Source of the DNA: Parasponia andersonii
Lineage: Eukaryota; Streptophyta; Magnoliopsida; Rosales; Cannabaceae
DNA: 64,000 nucleotides
Assembly: GCA_002914805.1 (NCBI GenBank)
Contig: JXTB01000007.1
Location: 1,773,657 to 1,837,656 of the forward strand
Direction: 5' to 3'
The notes under the pieces were generated by a model. It was not told where the DNA came from. It searched no databases and saw nothing but the letters and a program-made list of their open reading frames with translations. A program made the translations under genes and the position numbers. This document shows, in pieces, positions 1 through 12,010 of the stretch. How positions within the stretch are numbered: the stretch's first letter is position 1; every line of letters starts with the position of its first letter.

Positions 1-2293
1 AGGCTTCACCAACCTTTACACATTTTTCTCTCAAAATTTCCTAATATACCACACGGTTTGTACACATTTTATTATCATATATTAGTTGGCCTTTTACTTT
101 TTCTTTTTCACCGTGTATTAAATACGGTTATCACACAGTTTTGCTTGACAACCTCAGCATGCTCTCCTCCGTCATTTTCAACCATGATGTGATGCCTTAG
201 CTAGCAACCTAAGACCCAAAGCCTTTGACACCAACTCGTCACCGCTTCTACTATTGCCATTTGCTGGAGTCGCCTCGAGTAAGGAAGAAGATGGCCATGG
301 GTTTAGAGTTAAGTGATGGCATTTTTTAATCCGATAGTTGGGTTGACATCAAGTTATTCTTTTTGGACTGTACTTATCGAAAGAATTAAAATGACATATA
401 TATTGACAGTTGGAGTAGTTGGTCACCGAAACCCATACCCAAGCAAGCCTAGTTTTCCTCTTTTTGCTTGCTAAGATTCAAATTTTATCCTGGAGCAAAA
501 TTGGGCAAACTATATACGCTTAGTACATAATTTCAACATTGCAGATATAACGGTGAGCTCAGTTTTTCCGTTTGAGGTTCTATTAGAAAAGTTACTCTCC
601 AAAGTAAGCAAACAGAATTTCCGAACACCACCTAGACATCTTCCCGATATTGGTTTAGGACATCGAGTATGCCTACAACCTTGTTTGTGTTCAGTCCATT
701 TTTGGAGTGAATTTCATGATACAGGTAGCACCTCAAAAAGTCATTTCTTGGTCCAGGACTAAGCCAGTCCATTTCAATTACATAATCAAGGACTCATTGA
801 GCGACCAATAGCTAGCTTTAGCCAATCCCGTGAGGTAAGGTTTCAATTATTTGATTTTTATATCTGTTTTGATATAAATTATATATTATGATTTTTTTTT
901 TGGAACATATGTATTATCAGGAACTAAATTGATTTAAATGACTATTAGGAGGATTTGTGAACTGTTGTTTTATATTGGGTTGTTTTGAAATTAGTGAATT
1001 TATTTTAAATGCATGTTTTAAATTTTTGTTCTGGAAAATAAGTCCATTATACTTTCTAATTTTCTATAAATCCAAGAACAATTCTAAATGAAATTTAAAG
1101 ACTTCAATCAAATTACCTATACATAATTATTTTTAATACCCGAGACATGTTGTGCATACTATTGGATCACACTTGAGATCATGTTTGCATTACGGTAGTT
1201 TAGGTTAATGGCAATGTACTGCACCACTAGCTAGGTAAAAGACCTATAAACCTGCACAAGGTTTAGCTAGATACACCATTATATAGTATCAAGATAATAA
1301 ATATCTTTAGAAAAGTGTATTATAGGGTATGATGGGAGAATGAGTACCCACTTATCTTGATGGATTGATGATATGTACAATTATATAATTTTGATTGTGC
1401 TTTGAAATATGTGGATTATACATAGTTTTTCGACTACGTATGTGGATTTAATTTTATAAATTTACTTGGAAAAACACTAACCATGTAAAAAAATATTAAT
1501 TCAACTCCTAGTGAGAATTCACATACTCACGCCCATTTTTTCCTCCCCTTCTAGGTTTATATGTTTAAGGTAGGCCTTTAGTTGGCTAGTTGAGTTGACT
1601 GATGAGTTGATCTCATAGTCTTGTTCAATCTTTTAGGTTCGTACTTGTTAATTGTGTATTTTCTAATTCCTGAAATTAACTGATGAGTGATTTTAGAGAC
1701 TTTTTACAAGGATATCATTTTCTACTTTCAAATGTCATTTTTCTAAAGATTTTTCTAAAGATTTTTGAAATGATACTTTGCCCAATATTTCCATAAATTA
1801 ATTTATGAAATTTTTATTTGAGAAATTCTTAATCTTCTACTAACCCAGAGTTCGAATCATGATATAAAAGTAGTATCAGATCGCCAAATTTTAGATCTAC
1901 TTTAGATTATGCCTATAGTGATTTTTGTGTTTAAAAAAAGTTTGAAAATATAGTTATATAAAATTTTAAAATTAAAATTTTTTCAAAAAGTTTAAACAAA
2001 TTAATTGTTTATATAAAAGTTAAATATATTAAAAATACAATACACATAAAACTAATCCTAACTCGATAATAGTTGTAGAGGCAGATGTAGAAAGTTTAAG
2101 CCATTATTGTTGTTGGTTTCTCATATGTATTGGACACTGTATCTAGCATGTACGCAGTAGAAGGGATATTAAACACTTTTTACATAAAACATGCTTTTAC
2201 AACCAACATATATATAGGATCTTGATGCTAATATATATCAATTCATGAGTTTAACAAAAAATATCTCGAATTATTTTCCAATGTTCTAGAGTT
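1..2293. other. Gene-free AT-rich region
   Basis: No gene can be supported here. The only notable open frame (553-762, 69 codons) has no recognisable domain, no flanking splice structure and an ordinary length for chance. The sequence is AT-rich with scattered homopolymer runs. 550-770 is somewhat less AT-rich than its surroundings and could be a fragment of an old element, but nothing identifies it. Confidence 0.5.
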
Positions 2294-2375
2294 CTTTAAG
2301 AATCCATCTTCAAGATAACAAACTTTACAACCCTCTTTAAGAATCCATCTTCAAGATAACAAACTTTACAACCCT
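2294..2375. repeat. Tandem duplication, 41-bp unit x2
   Basis: Two adjacent identical copies of a 41-bp segment (2294-2334 and 2335-2375), each beginning CTTTAAGAATCCATC. Seen directly. Probably a recent slippage or repair duplication; no function is implied. Confidence 0.9.
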
Positions 2376-3539
2376 CAAGTCTATTCTTTTATTCTCTAGA
2401 GTCTCTAAAAAAATATGGTATTTGGGCACCTTATTCGAATACCAATGAGATATGAACAATATGAACAAGAAATCGAAATTTCTTTTCTCCTTCCTGAATT
2501 TTCTCCCTTCTTTACTTTCTCTATACATGTACCACACATAGAAAAATAATATTACGTGTGACCGGCTAATGTTTATATTGGCTTAACTCAGGAGAATATA
2601 TCCATTATATATATCTATATATATATATGAGAGTATGTAGTAAACCTTAATGGATTTATTGGGCTTAAATAATAAGTTTGTTAGTTTGAGACAATTATGT
2701 GAGCTAGATAAAGGATTTAATTGATCCAAATAGCTAGTCTAAATTCCAATAGTCTTAAATAAATATCATAATAGGCTCTTATATAATATTTATCAAAATA
2801 TTATAAATAATAGGGATACTCCACTAAAGGTCTAATATTGTGCTTTTAGACTAAATGTCAATATATTTTTTGTGAAGCTTATTATTACCAAATAATTAGC
2901 TAATCTATTTAGCAGATGCTATACCAATAGTATTACTCCCAATGCAATACGTATCAAAAGGTAAAATTATTGTAATATACTTTTAGTACCTATTTAATAT
3001 GTATTTATTGTTTTCCCCTTCATTCATATAGCCCATGATACTCAGAGGACCTAGTGCATAAGCATAGAGCAACTTTGACCAGTTTTCTGAGTTCTCCACA
3101 AAATTTTCTCCCAAAATATAAAAAGAATAGTTAAAATAAACAAACATATATTATGATCATATTTTAAGTTATTATAAATAAACAATTTTACCTGATGTTC
3201 TGCGGAGCCAAAATAATCGCATAAACTATCTCAATTTTCCATAGTATTTAATTTTGCTTGGCGGTAACCTTATTCATCTTTTCATCGGCCTTGTCAAAAT
3301 GCTTCTTTATTTAGTTTTGCTAGTCTCTTAACATATGCATCATCGTCTGCTCAACATCATCTATGAAAAGAATTATCACAAAAATAATCAAACTTCAACT
3401 GCAAAATATAAATTTGATCATGGTTAATAAAATATCTTTAACATTGCATAATTCATGAAAAGTCGATATATACATATTTTTTCTACATCTACTCACTGGA
3501 AAATAAATTTTTTATCTTTTTTTATTATATAAGTCAACT
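2376..3539. other. Gene-free AT-rich region
   Basis: Nothing gene-like. A short alternating TA tract lies near 2607-2628. No conserved protein fragment was recognised on either strand. Confidence 0.5.
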
Positions 3540-4600
3540 CAAAATGGAGGTCTGGATAGGCTAGCATATTGTTCAAAAACTCCCATTCCTAGGGATTGGC
3601 TTGCCTGACCATTGATTGAACTAGGTCATTCACTTTGATGCCTTCCTTCCTCAACTCCTTCTCCACAGCATAGATCCTAGATTCCTCTCTAATCCTATTT
3701 CCTTTGGAATCTAGCATATCCCTGCTAGACCCTGTACTCCCTTCACTACAGTACTCCATGCATTCTGTATAATAGATAAATTGTAAAAAATAACAAAATT
3801 ATAGAGGAAAAAACATAAAATACAAAATTAATATCAAAAGTCAAATAATTTACCATTTAAATATCTTCATTAGAGGATGAAATATCTTGCTTATCGCCAT
3901 TATCATTGTTCTTTCCATAATGTCTATCTCTTCATCATTGTATATAACATGTCGTCTTCAAATTTGTCATGATCGATTGATAAATCATGGGTCATAACAT
4001 GAGCTTTAAGAGTAATTCATCAACGTGATCCTTATTGTAGTTCGACATTTTCACAATAAAATCAAACATTTCTGACTCTGGAAGATCTACTCATAAGCAA
4101 ACTGAAGAAGAATTTGCCTCTTGTAAAATTAGAACGTCACTTGTTGAAACATTCTCAACATCTTTTAGAAAATCAGGAAAGTCTCATTTATTAAGGATCA
4201 CTCTTCTATTATTGAGCACCCACAAAGACATATGTGAATCTACCATCTTGTTGAATTTGTTTATTTTGTGGATCAATATCAAACCATTTGCATCTAAATA
4301 GCAAAAGATTTTACCTATTAATGCATAACAGTTCAAGATCCTCCTCTACCACACCATAAAAATTATTTCCATCTATCATAAGAACATTGATACCATAATT
4401 TTGAGTTTTTGCATTTCACATCTCGATTTTCACCAAGAAACTTGACACCATTAATAACACATCAAGGATAAGAGAATACATAGACGTTTGATTTATTAGC
4501 CAATACATATAATTTGTCTATGAATTTATTTGATCTTTCTTCAAATAATCAGCTGATCTACAATAAATAAAATTTAAAATGAGAATAAACAATCATTAGA
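3540..4600 (-). mobile_element. Decayed CACTA (En/Spm) transposon fragment
   Basis: Read on the minus strand, about 4180-4560 gives pieces resembling the DUF4216 region found at the end of plant CACTA transposase-associated proteins: NFYGVVEEDLELLCI followed, in a shifted frame, by LFRCKWFDIDPQ and GRFTYV. The RCxWFD motif after a YYGVLEDI-like stretch is the family hallmark. The upstream-coordinate part (3540-3770, minus) carries a short hydrophilic stretch that could be another piece of the element, but it is less certain. Stop codons and frame changes interrupt everything, so this is a dead coding fragment. No terminal CACTA repeats bounding it were found, so the limits are approximate. 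Confidence 0.55.
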
Positions 4601-4829
4601 GTAGACTGTATGTTAGTAATTGATAAGTTAGAAACTTACTCGAGTCTTAAACTACTGAGGAATCTCAACTTTTTGTTGTTGTTCTAAGTTTAGATGACTT
4701 CAAGTCTCTAACTCTTTCCTCTGTTCATTACATGTATGTTATGCCAAAAAAAAACTATAAGATTATTGTATTAGAAATAAAGTCGAAACAAATAAGTGAG
4801 ATTAGAAATATGATGTTAACCACCAAATT

Positions 4830-6180
4830 ATATTCTCATATTTCTGACCTAATATTATCCAATATAGTGGTAGTAAAGGTCGATCTCACGAGGAATTATG
4901 TCTAATTATTAAGATATTAACTCTACAATTTAATGTGGATTTTCTAATTATGATCTAAAACTAATAAAACAGAAAAATAAATAAAATGTAAATAAATAAA
5001 CAAGAAATAATAAAATAAATGGGTTAAAGATTCATTCCCTACCATAAGACCTCGTATTAGGTTAATTATCTCCTATTAAGGTTTAACCATAAATGGTAAC
5101 TAGCTTTGCTGTCTCTATTTTTCCTTAGATATTTACTAAATAAAACAAACTCTTCATTTAGATTTTATCAACTAAACAACTTCAAACAAAATCTCTCTGT
5201 TTAATTTAATTAACGTATTAAGTAGAAAAAAATAGGCTAATCTAGGCAATTATCTTAGAAGCTCAGACTTTTTAACATATATTTGTTCTTTCTCATAATT
5301 AATCAGATTACTTATTATAATTCAATTAACCACAATTTAGTACTTACAATTGGACAACCTAGAGAATTACGAATCTAAGGTTCTAATCTAGCAACAGATG
5401 TTTATTAAGTTCTATTTAGTTGCATATCACAAATAAACCATGATAAAAACCATTAACAATAAAGTATAGAAGAACATGAACAACTTTAAAGAAATAATTA
5501 ATATATAAAATCTTTAAAATTAATTAACATTTATATCTAGGGCTTTAAAATCTCCCTTGACCAACCTAAAACCTAATCTAGTTAGTCTATAAAATTGATC
5601 CACAAAATTATCATGCCAGAATAATTAAAAAAAAAAAAAGAGAAAAGAAAAGGAACAAAAGATGATGGTTGCAACATGAACTCCCGACCTCCAAGCTCTT
5701 CTTCTCCATTTGATTCTCTCCCTTTCTAGGTTTTTAAATATTTTCATGAGTCTAAAGTCCCCAAAGTATCACTTCAAGTGTCCTATTTGTAGTGTATTTA
5801 ACTTTAGGAGCAATTTGGAAAGAATTTAAGAAGTCCCTCTATTGGGTTGCCTCCCATTCAGCACTAAGTTTCACATCCTCAACCGACTTTGATTCATTTT
5901 AAATAACGGCTTCCTCCCGTAATATGTGTCAAACAATATAATATATAAGTTTTGATTGTGAATTTTGTCAAGCTTGGCATGACTGATAACAATTCGGCCG
6001 TTACTCTAATTGGACTTGTCTTAGAGTGATTGGCTTGGTAGAAGAACTTCACTTTTTGTTTGAGCACATAGATGGTGATATATGGTAATGGTAGTGTGAG
6101 TGAGAAATAAGGGTCAGTTAGTAATATTTGAGACAACATCACCATTGATGAGCTCAAATTAATGGGTTTCATCTAATTCG
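4830..6180. repeat. Probable retrotransposon-derived debris
   Basis: Non-coding. Around 5838-5860 there is GGGTTGCCTCCCATTCAGCA, which resembles a short sequence common in untranslated parts of plant Ty3/gypsy (Tat/Ogre-like) elements, and 4860-5600 has the list-like, A-rich composition of the same kind of repeat. This is recognition by resemblance only. The 92-codon open frame on the minus strand at 5894-6172 has no recognisable domain. Confidence 0.3.
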
Positions 6181-6642
6181 TTATCCTCCAATAGCTTGTA
6201 TGTTTCTTCTTTATCATTGTGTATAGTGTACCTCCACGTCTCTGTCTCCTCCTAATAAGTTTCCTCGATCGATGTAGGTGTATCAAAAGTAAGAAAGGAA
6301 ATTTAATCTTTCCATGTGTTGAGTCGATTCCTCCCTACTTCTCACAAGATCATGACTTAAAATCCTTGTACTTTGAGCAAGTATGACTTTAAGGTTATTA
6401 TTATTTGAGCAATTGTAGGTGCATCGAATGCAAGCATGACATCTGATGATTCAATAGAATTTGAATGGCTCGGCCAAATCCAGTTGTTGTTTGAACAATT
6501 CCAGGTATAGTAATAGGCTGCTATATCTTCTAATATATCACACATATTTATTTACTATACATGGCTTCTCTACAAAATCAAATAGATAGACACAAACCCT
6601 AGTTCTAAAAAAGGCATAAAAGGAGTCATGACAGATGAAGGC

Positions 6643-6891
6643 AGCAACATCTTGTAGCCTCATTTTAAATCACTCGTTCGAAGCACCTCTGACTCTATGA
6701 CCCTCCACCAACTATTGTTCCCTCTCATATACTTTTAATCTGATATTTGTTTGTCTCTCAATATTTTTGAGAACTTGTTAGATCAGTTTCTATTCCTTTT
6801 AGTTTTTTTTGTTTTTAAAATTTCTTTTCAAAAAAAAAAAAAGAAAACAACTTACTTTGATTCTTTTTTGAATACTTTTTAGTTTTGTTGG

Positions 6892-6947
<56 letters not shown>

Positions 6948-7434
6948 GGTTGGTAAGTATAATTACTCGTGGATACCCGCTCTCCATAAAGGAGAATACC
7001 CAAACCCACACCACTGCTCTAAACAAGGAAATGGGGCAGGTACGTGCCGGATATTAACTTGCAATTAGGGGATCAAGATAGCCTCAATTAAATATTTTAC
7101 TAAAATAATTAAAAATAATTGCAAAAATAATTTCAAAAAATTTAAAAGTTAAAATCAAATTTTAAAATTTGAATTAAAATGAGATTTAGCAACACCTTGT
7201 AGCCTCATTTTAAATCACTCGTTCGAAGCACCTCTGACCCTATGACCCTCCACCAACTATTGTTCCCTCTCATATACTTTTAATCTGATGTTTGTTTGTC
7301 TCTCAATAGTTTTGAGAACTTGCTAGATCAGTTTCTATTCCTTTTAGTTTTTTTTGTTTTTAAAATTTCTTTTAAAAAAAAAAAAGAAAACAACTTACTT
7401 TGATTCTTTTTTGAATACTTTTTAGTTTTGTTGG

Positions 7435-7482
<48 letters not shown>

Positions 7483-7722
7483 GGTTGGTAGGTATGATTA
7501 CTCGTGGATACCCGCTCTCCATAATGGAGAATACCCAAACCCACACCACTGCTCTAAACAAGGAAACGGGGCAGGTACGTGCCGGATATTAACTTGCAGT
7601 TAGGGGATCAAGATAGCCTCAGTTAAATATTTTACTAAAATAATTAAAAATAATTACAAAAATAATTTCAAAAAATTTAAAAGTTAAAATCAAATTTTAA
7701 AATTTGAATTAAAATGAGATTT
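6643..7722. repeat. Direct tandem duplication, about 545 bp x2
   Basis: Unit 1 is 6643-7187 and unit 2 is 7188-7722. They match almost base for base and both begin AGCAACA(T/C)CTTGTAGCC. The main difference is the length of an internal alternating TA microsatellite (6895-6943 versus 7438-7478). Other differences are scattered single bases. The segment GGCAGGTACGTGCCGG lies in both. Two open frames reading through the TA tracts are spurious. The duplication is young, since only the microsatellite has changed much. Confidence 0.92.
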
Positions 7723-8929
7723 TATTAATAATTCAAGGACTAATAGAGTCATTCAACCTAAAACAATTTGAAACATGATGAATTTTATAAAGAGAATTAG
7801 AAGGAAAATTTTCTATTTTTATCTATACGTTTACACATATAATTCAATTGTAGTACTTATAAATTATTGAATAATTAATTCTAGTTAAATATTTTTTATC
7901 TTTATGCTAGAGTATATTGATTTGAAAATTAGATTTACAATTGAAGAATAGCCAAGGCATATATTCAAAAAATTTTGTAAATATACTATTAATTATGGGA
8001 AACAGAATATGGAATAATATAGAACAAGATTCAATACCTCTTGTAGTATACCAACGTGTCTTTGCTTTCTTATCTTTTAAATCACAAGGCTTTCAAACCA
8101 AGCCTCCATACTAATAGATGAACAAGTGGGTTTAACATTTATCTCACACTTTTTTGATCTTGTAGTTCTTTTTCAACATATGCGATTGCAAGATTTGATT
8201 TCACAAAGAATTAGAAAACTATAATCTATTTCTTTCTAATTTTTGGAAGCTCTATAGCAAATAATGCGTGTATATTTCTGCTGGGTTTTCTCTACTTAAA
8301 TAAGATTTTATTAAATAATTTAATAAAAATAATAATAAATCTAGTTAATTAAATAAAAAAAAGCTAGTTACCTTTACCTCTTTTAATAGTGTCACATGCC
8401 ACCTAGAGGGTACTACCTGTAGCTAGCATGTAAGACCCTTTCCTAAGAGGTGTTATTAGCTAACGGGTAACACCCTTTCTATACGGGTAACATTTTTTAT
8501 TAGATATGGCATTGGAGACTTATAAACAAGCTCTAATAAATTTTGAAAATTAATTAAACTATTTAATTAAATTTTTTAATTTATTAATTCTATTATTACT
8601 CTACTAAAAACTTAGAAAATATTTTTGAAATTATAGAATTAATTTAAATAATAAGCAGTCTATTAATTTATTCATTATGTATAGTTCAATTCTCCATAAA
8701 TAATTCATAATACGAGATAAGATAATTTTTCATTTATCTCTCCAATTAAATCTTATCTTCCATTAATTCTCTAAAGAATAATTAATTTATAAATCTATTA
8801 TAAATGAAATACTTAAACTGTTCAAGACCTTTATATACAAAAGAATCATTTTTTTTAGATTTCTTCAGGAATGAATAGATTCTATATATGTAAGCATACA
8901 TTCTTAACTATTCATTTTATTGTGTTTCT
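7723..8929. other. Gene-free AT-rich region
   Basis: No coding signal. Near 8390-8490 short related phrases recur around GGGTAACA, but no element boundaries could be assigned. Confidence 0.4.
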
Positions 8930-10214
8930 AAAATGGAACTTGGAAAAAAAAAAGAGAGAACTGCTCAGAAATATTATTGCTCAGAAATATTATTACTAAT
9001 TGATAATTTCTCACAAGGAGATTACTGCTTTATTTATAAAGCTAGGATTTGATCACAGAATTCTTTAAAACAAGGAGTAAAAAAATATATTGATAGATAT
9101 TGACCCTAAAAATAAGGAGAAGATTTAAATCAAACAGCTAATCCTATTAAGCAGCTAATCTCGGAAACAATAGTTGTATAATAGCTCTAGATATTCTTCA
9201 AATTTTAATATTCTCCCTCAAGTTGAGTGTGGAAGATATCAAACATGCTCAGCTTGCCTAATATCACATTGGATCTATTGGTGTATCCATTGGCATGGAA
9301 CCCAACAGTCAAGTTTCATTCAAAAGATTCATAACGTATTTTCTTTGACCCTGTCTGGTTTCTTACGATCTCCATGCCAACAAAGTATCTCAAAGAACCC
9401 AAATCTTTTATCTCAAATTCAATAGCAAGCCTTTTCTTCACACTTGTCATCTCAGATATATCATCACCTATTTCATAATATCATCAATGTAAACAATAAG
9501 AATAGTAATCTTACCATCCTTTTTCGTCTTTAGGATTTCTAAGCATCACATTTTCCCGGTATTCTTCCCCTCTAACCTTAGCGAAAGTTTCTTCTATAGC
9601 AAGTATAGGTTTTATTCCAAGTATGCAACCTCTAACCTCATCAGGATCTTTATTCACACCAGCCAAGAAATCATAAGCTCTTTGTTTTTCAACGAGCTTG
9701 TAGTATTTTTCAGTACAATTACTACACCAACCATTATTATCAAACAAATCTCATTCTTGCCATATTTTAGTGAGAGCAGTTTCATAGTCCGTTACATCTT
9801 TCTCACACCTATTTTCAGATTTCGAGTATCATCTCTTAACTCAAATAGTTGTGAAGAATTATCCAAATCCGAGTAGGCCAGTTTGACCTTGTCTCAGATT
9901 ATCTTGGCTAAGGTATGTATGAGATACAGCGCTCCAATGTGATCTTCTATGGAATTCATAATCCAAGCCATGACTACGGCGTTATTAGTATCCCGTATTG
10001 AGAAGAGAGGATCATTCACATCTGGCCGTTTTGCTATTTCGTCAATATAGTCGATTTTGCCTCGTCCTCGGATCACCATTTGGACTGACCTAAAGCACTA
10101 GAAAAAACAACTTCCATTGAGTTTATGAGATGTAATTTGAAGAGAGGAATTGTCAATTGGAGTAATGGGGACAATTGTAAGGCTTGGCACAGGACCTTCC
10201 TTAGAAGTTTCCAT
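8930..10214 (-). mobile_element. Internally deleted Ty1/copia retrotransposon relic
   Basis: On the minus strand a copia Gag starts at the ATG at 10212-10214 (METSKEGPVPS) and continues through LQITSHKLNG, MVIRGRGKIDYI and PDVNDPLFS (10079-9894). It then shifts frame into YDFLAGVNKDPDEVRG...ILGIKP (9747-9511). These match the UBN2-type Gag of plant copia elements. Immediately after it, without protease or integrase, comes the last part of reverse transcriptase: ILIVYIDDI at about 9510-9484, followed by pieces resembling RKYVMNLLNET and MPMDTPID. RNase H is missing too. A purine-rich CTTGAGGGAGAATATTA at about 9218-9202 is a plausible polypurine tract, so about 8930-9205 is probably LTR remnant. 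Frameshifts and stops make it non-functional. Confidence 0.75.
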
Positions 10215-11235
10215 GCCAGTTTCCTTGCTAGTCCACGTAAGGGCCTTTCTTTTCTCTCTCTTCTATAAATTCCATCTCCTAATTACTTGCAGGTAGAAAA
10301 GTATACTGAAGGACTACTTTGGGTTCTTCTATACTATTTCTCTGGGCCTCCATCTTGGACTTGGTAAGACTTTTTCTGTAAGATGGAGATGCCATATATT
10401 GTCATCTGAATGCTAATTAATGAGAAAATGTTGTCAACGTGACATAATATCAGGTTCTATCCGTACCACTATGGACCGTTTGTTTCTGATTTCAAAGGCT
10501 TATCTCAAGTCAAAGCAAAATTTCAGAAAGGTTTTCCTTTTAAACCTTTTGATCAACTCTTGAGTGTCTTGCCCCCGAGAGGATAAAATAAGCTAACATT
10601 GATTCTATTCATTTCTGTGACTTGGAGATTCGTTTCTGAACAAGTCAATTTTGTGAAATAGTTAAAAGGAAAATGTTTTTTCTTAGCAGTGCTCATGCAC
10701 TTCCTAAGCCGTATCGCACACTTATGAATGATGATAGCCCCATCATTGATTTTTATCCAAATGGTAAGGTCTAGTAATTTAGTTTAGCTGTTTCCACTGA
10801 ACCTGTATAAATTTAATTTTCTTTCTGTGTTAATGAAAAAGTTATTAGCTTAAACTTTGTTCTATGTTTAGATTTTGAGATTGATGTGGATGGAAAACGT
10901 TATTCGTGGCAGGTTTGGTATTTTTAATTTTTTTTCCCCTTGTATTAATACAGTCTAATGATGACTTGATGAGATAATTAACATTGTATTTAATAACTAC
11001 TGATTTGAATTTTTGGTTTCTTCTTTTGTTATAAGGGAGTCTGTAATCTTCCGTTGATAGATGAAAGTTCTGAGACTACAAAGTTAGAGAAGGAGTTGGG
11101 TGTATGACGGCCGTACATTCAAAATGGAACTCGATGTTTTTGGTTGTGACAGTTTCTAGCATTGTTTCCAATTTATGCTACATTCAGGTTGAAGAAAGCG
11201 AAAGAAAGTTGCAAAAGCTTGGTCAATTGCTTATG

Positions 11236-12010
11236 CGATCTGTGGGGCCCATTCCTGAACCTTGAACCGTGAGAAGGGTCACGCGGATCGCACGTGATCT
11301 CGACATCGGCCTGTGGGTCTTCCGAATTTAAGGCAGAATCCATCACTGATCCCAAACGGTTCCAATCGGTCAGACCTCGAATCCACGACAGCTGGCGGTC
11401 TGAAGCCCCAAGGGTCTGCTGTCTAGGAACAGCGACCCTCGCCTCAACTGTCGTAGGGNNNNNNNNNNNNNNNNNNNNNNNNNNNNNNNNNNNNNNNNNN
11501 NNNNNNNNNNNNNNNNNNNNNNNNNNNNNNNNNNNNNNNNNNNNNNNNNNNNNNNNNNNNNNNNNNNNNNNNNNNNNNNNNNNNNNNNNNNNNNNNNNNN
11601 NNNNNNNNNNNNNNNNNNNNNNNNNNNNNNNNNNNNNNNNNNNNNNNNNNNNNNNNNNNNNNNNNNNNNNNNAAAAAACACTTACAAAGAAAAAGACAGT
11701 CTGAGAGCAGAAGAAAAAAGAAGAAAACACGACAAAGAGATAAATATTTGAACTGATATATTTTTCTCCTTGCTACCAAAACGCAAAGAAAAACTACTGA
11801 CTTAAAGCATCGGAGAGTCTTCGCAGGTAGCCACCCCCGCCTCTCCGATCCTGCTTGGAGTTCAGAGATTTGTGAAATAGCAAGAGCACGTGAACAGTTG
11901 GAGAATCCAGCGTCAGCAATTCAGGACACGTGGACAACTGGTGCGAAACCGCTCCAACACGATCCACGCACAAGTTAGGATTGCACATCCTGTCACTTTC
12001 TACTCGCAAT
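11236..12010. mobile_element. LTR-like insertion with assembly gap
   Basis: The local sequence becomes much more GC-rich than its surroundings, starting at about TGTGGGGCCC (11237). On the far side it contains GCATCGGAGAGTCTTCGCAG (11808-11827) followed by a complementary CTCTCCGAT, a hairpin-like arrangement I know from the 3' part of many plant LTRs. Inside it, 11459-11672 is 214 unknown bases. It splits the XRN relic. Terminal repeats and target-site duplication were not found, so family and limits are uncertain. Open frames running through the N stretch are meaningless. Confidence 0.4.
11459..11672. other. Assembly gap (214 N)
   Basis: Run of undetermined bases. It sits inside the GC-rich LTR-like insertion, a typical place for an assembly to fail. 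Confidence 1.

Noticed and set aside
553..762. 69-codon open frame near the left edge
   Set aside because: No domain, no splice context and a length common by chance.
6799..7561. Two similar minus-strand open frames with long isoleucine-tyrosine runs
   Set aside because: They are translations of TA microsatellites in the 545-bp duplication; the similarity reflects the DNA duplication, not a gene family.
11173..11779. Open frames of 103-185 codons on both strands
   Set aside because: They exist only because they read through the 214-base run of N; the flanking codons show no recognisable protein.
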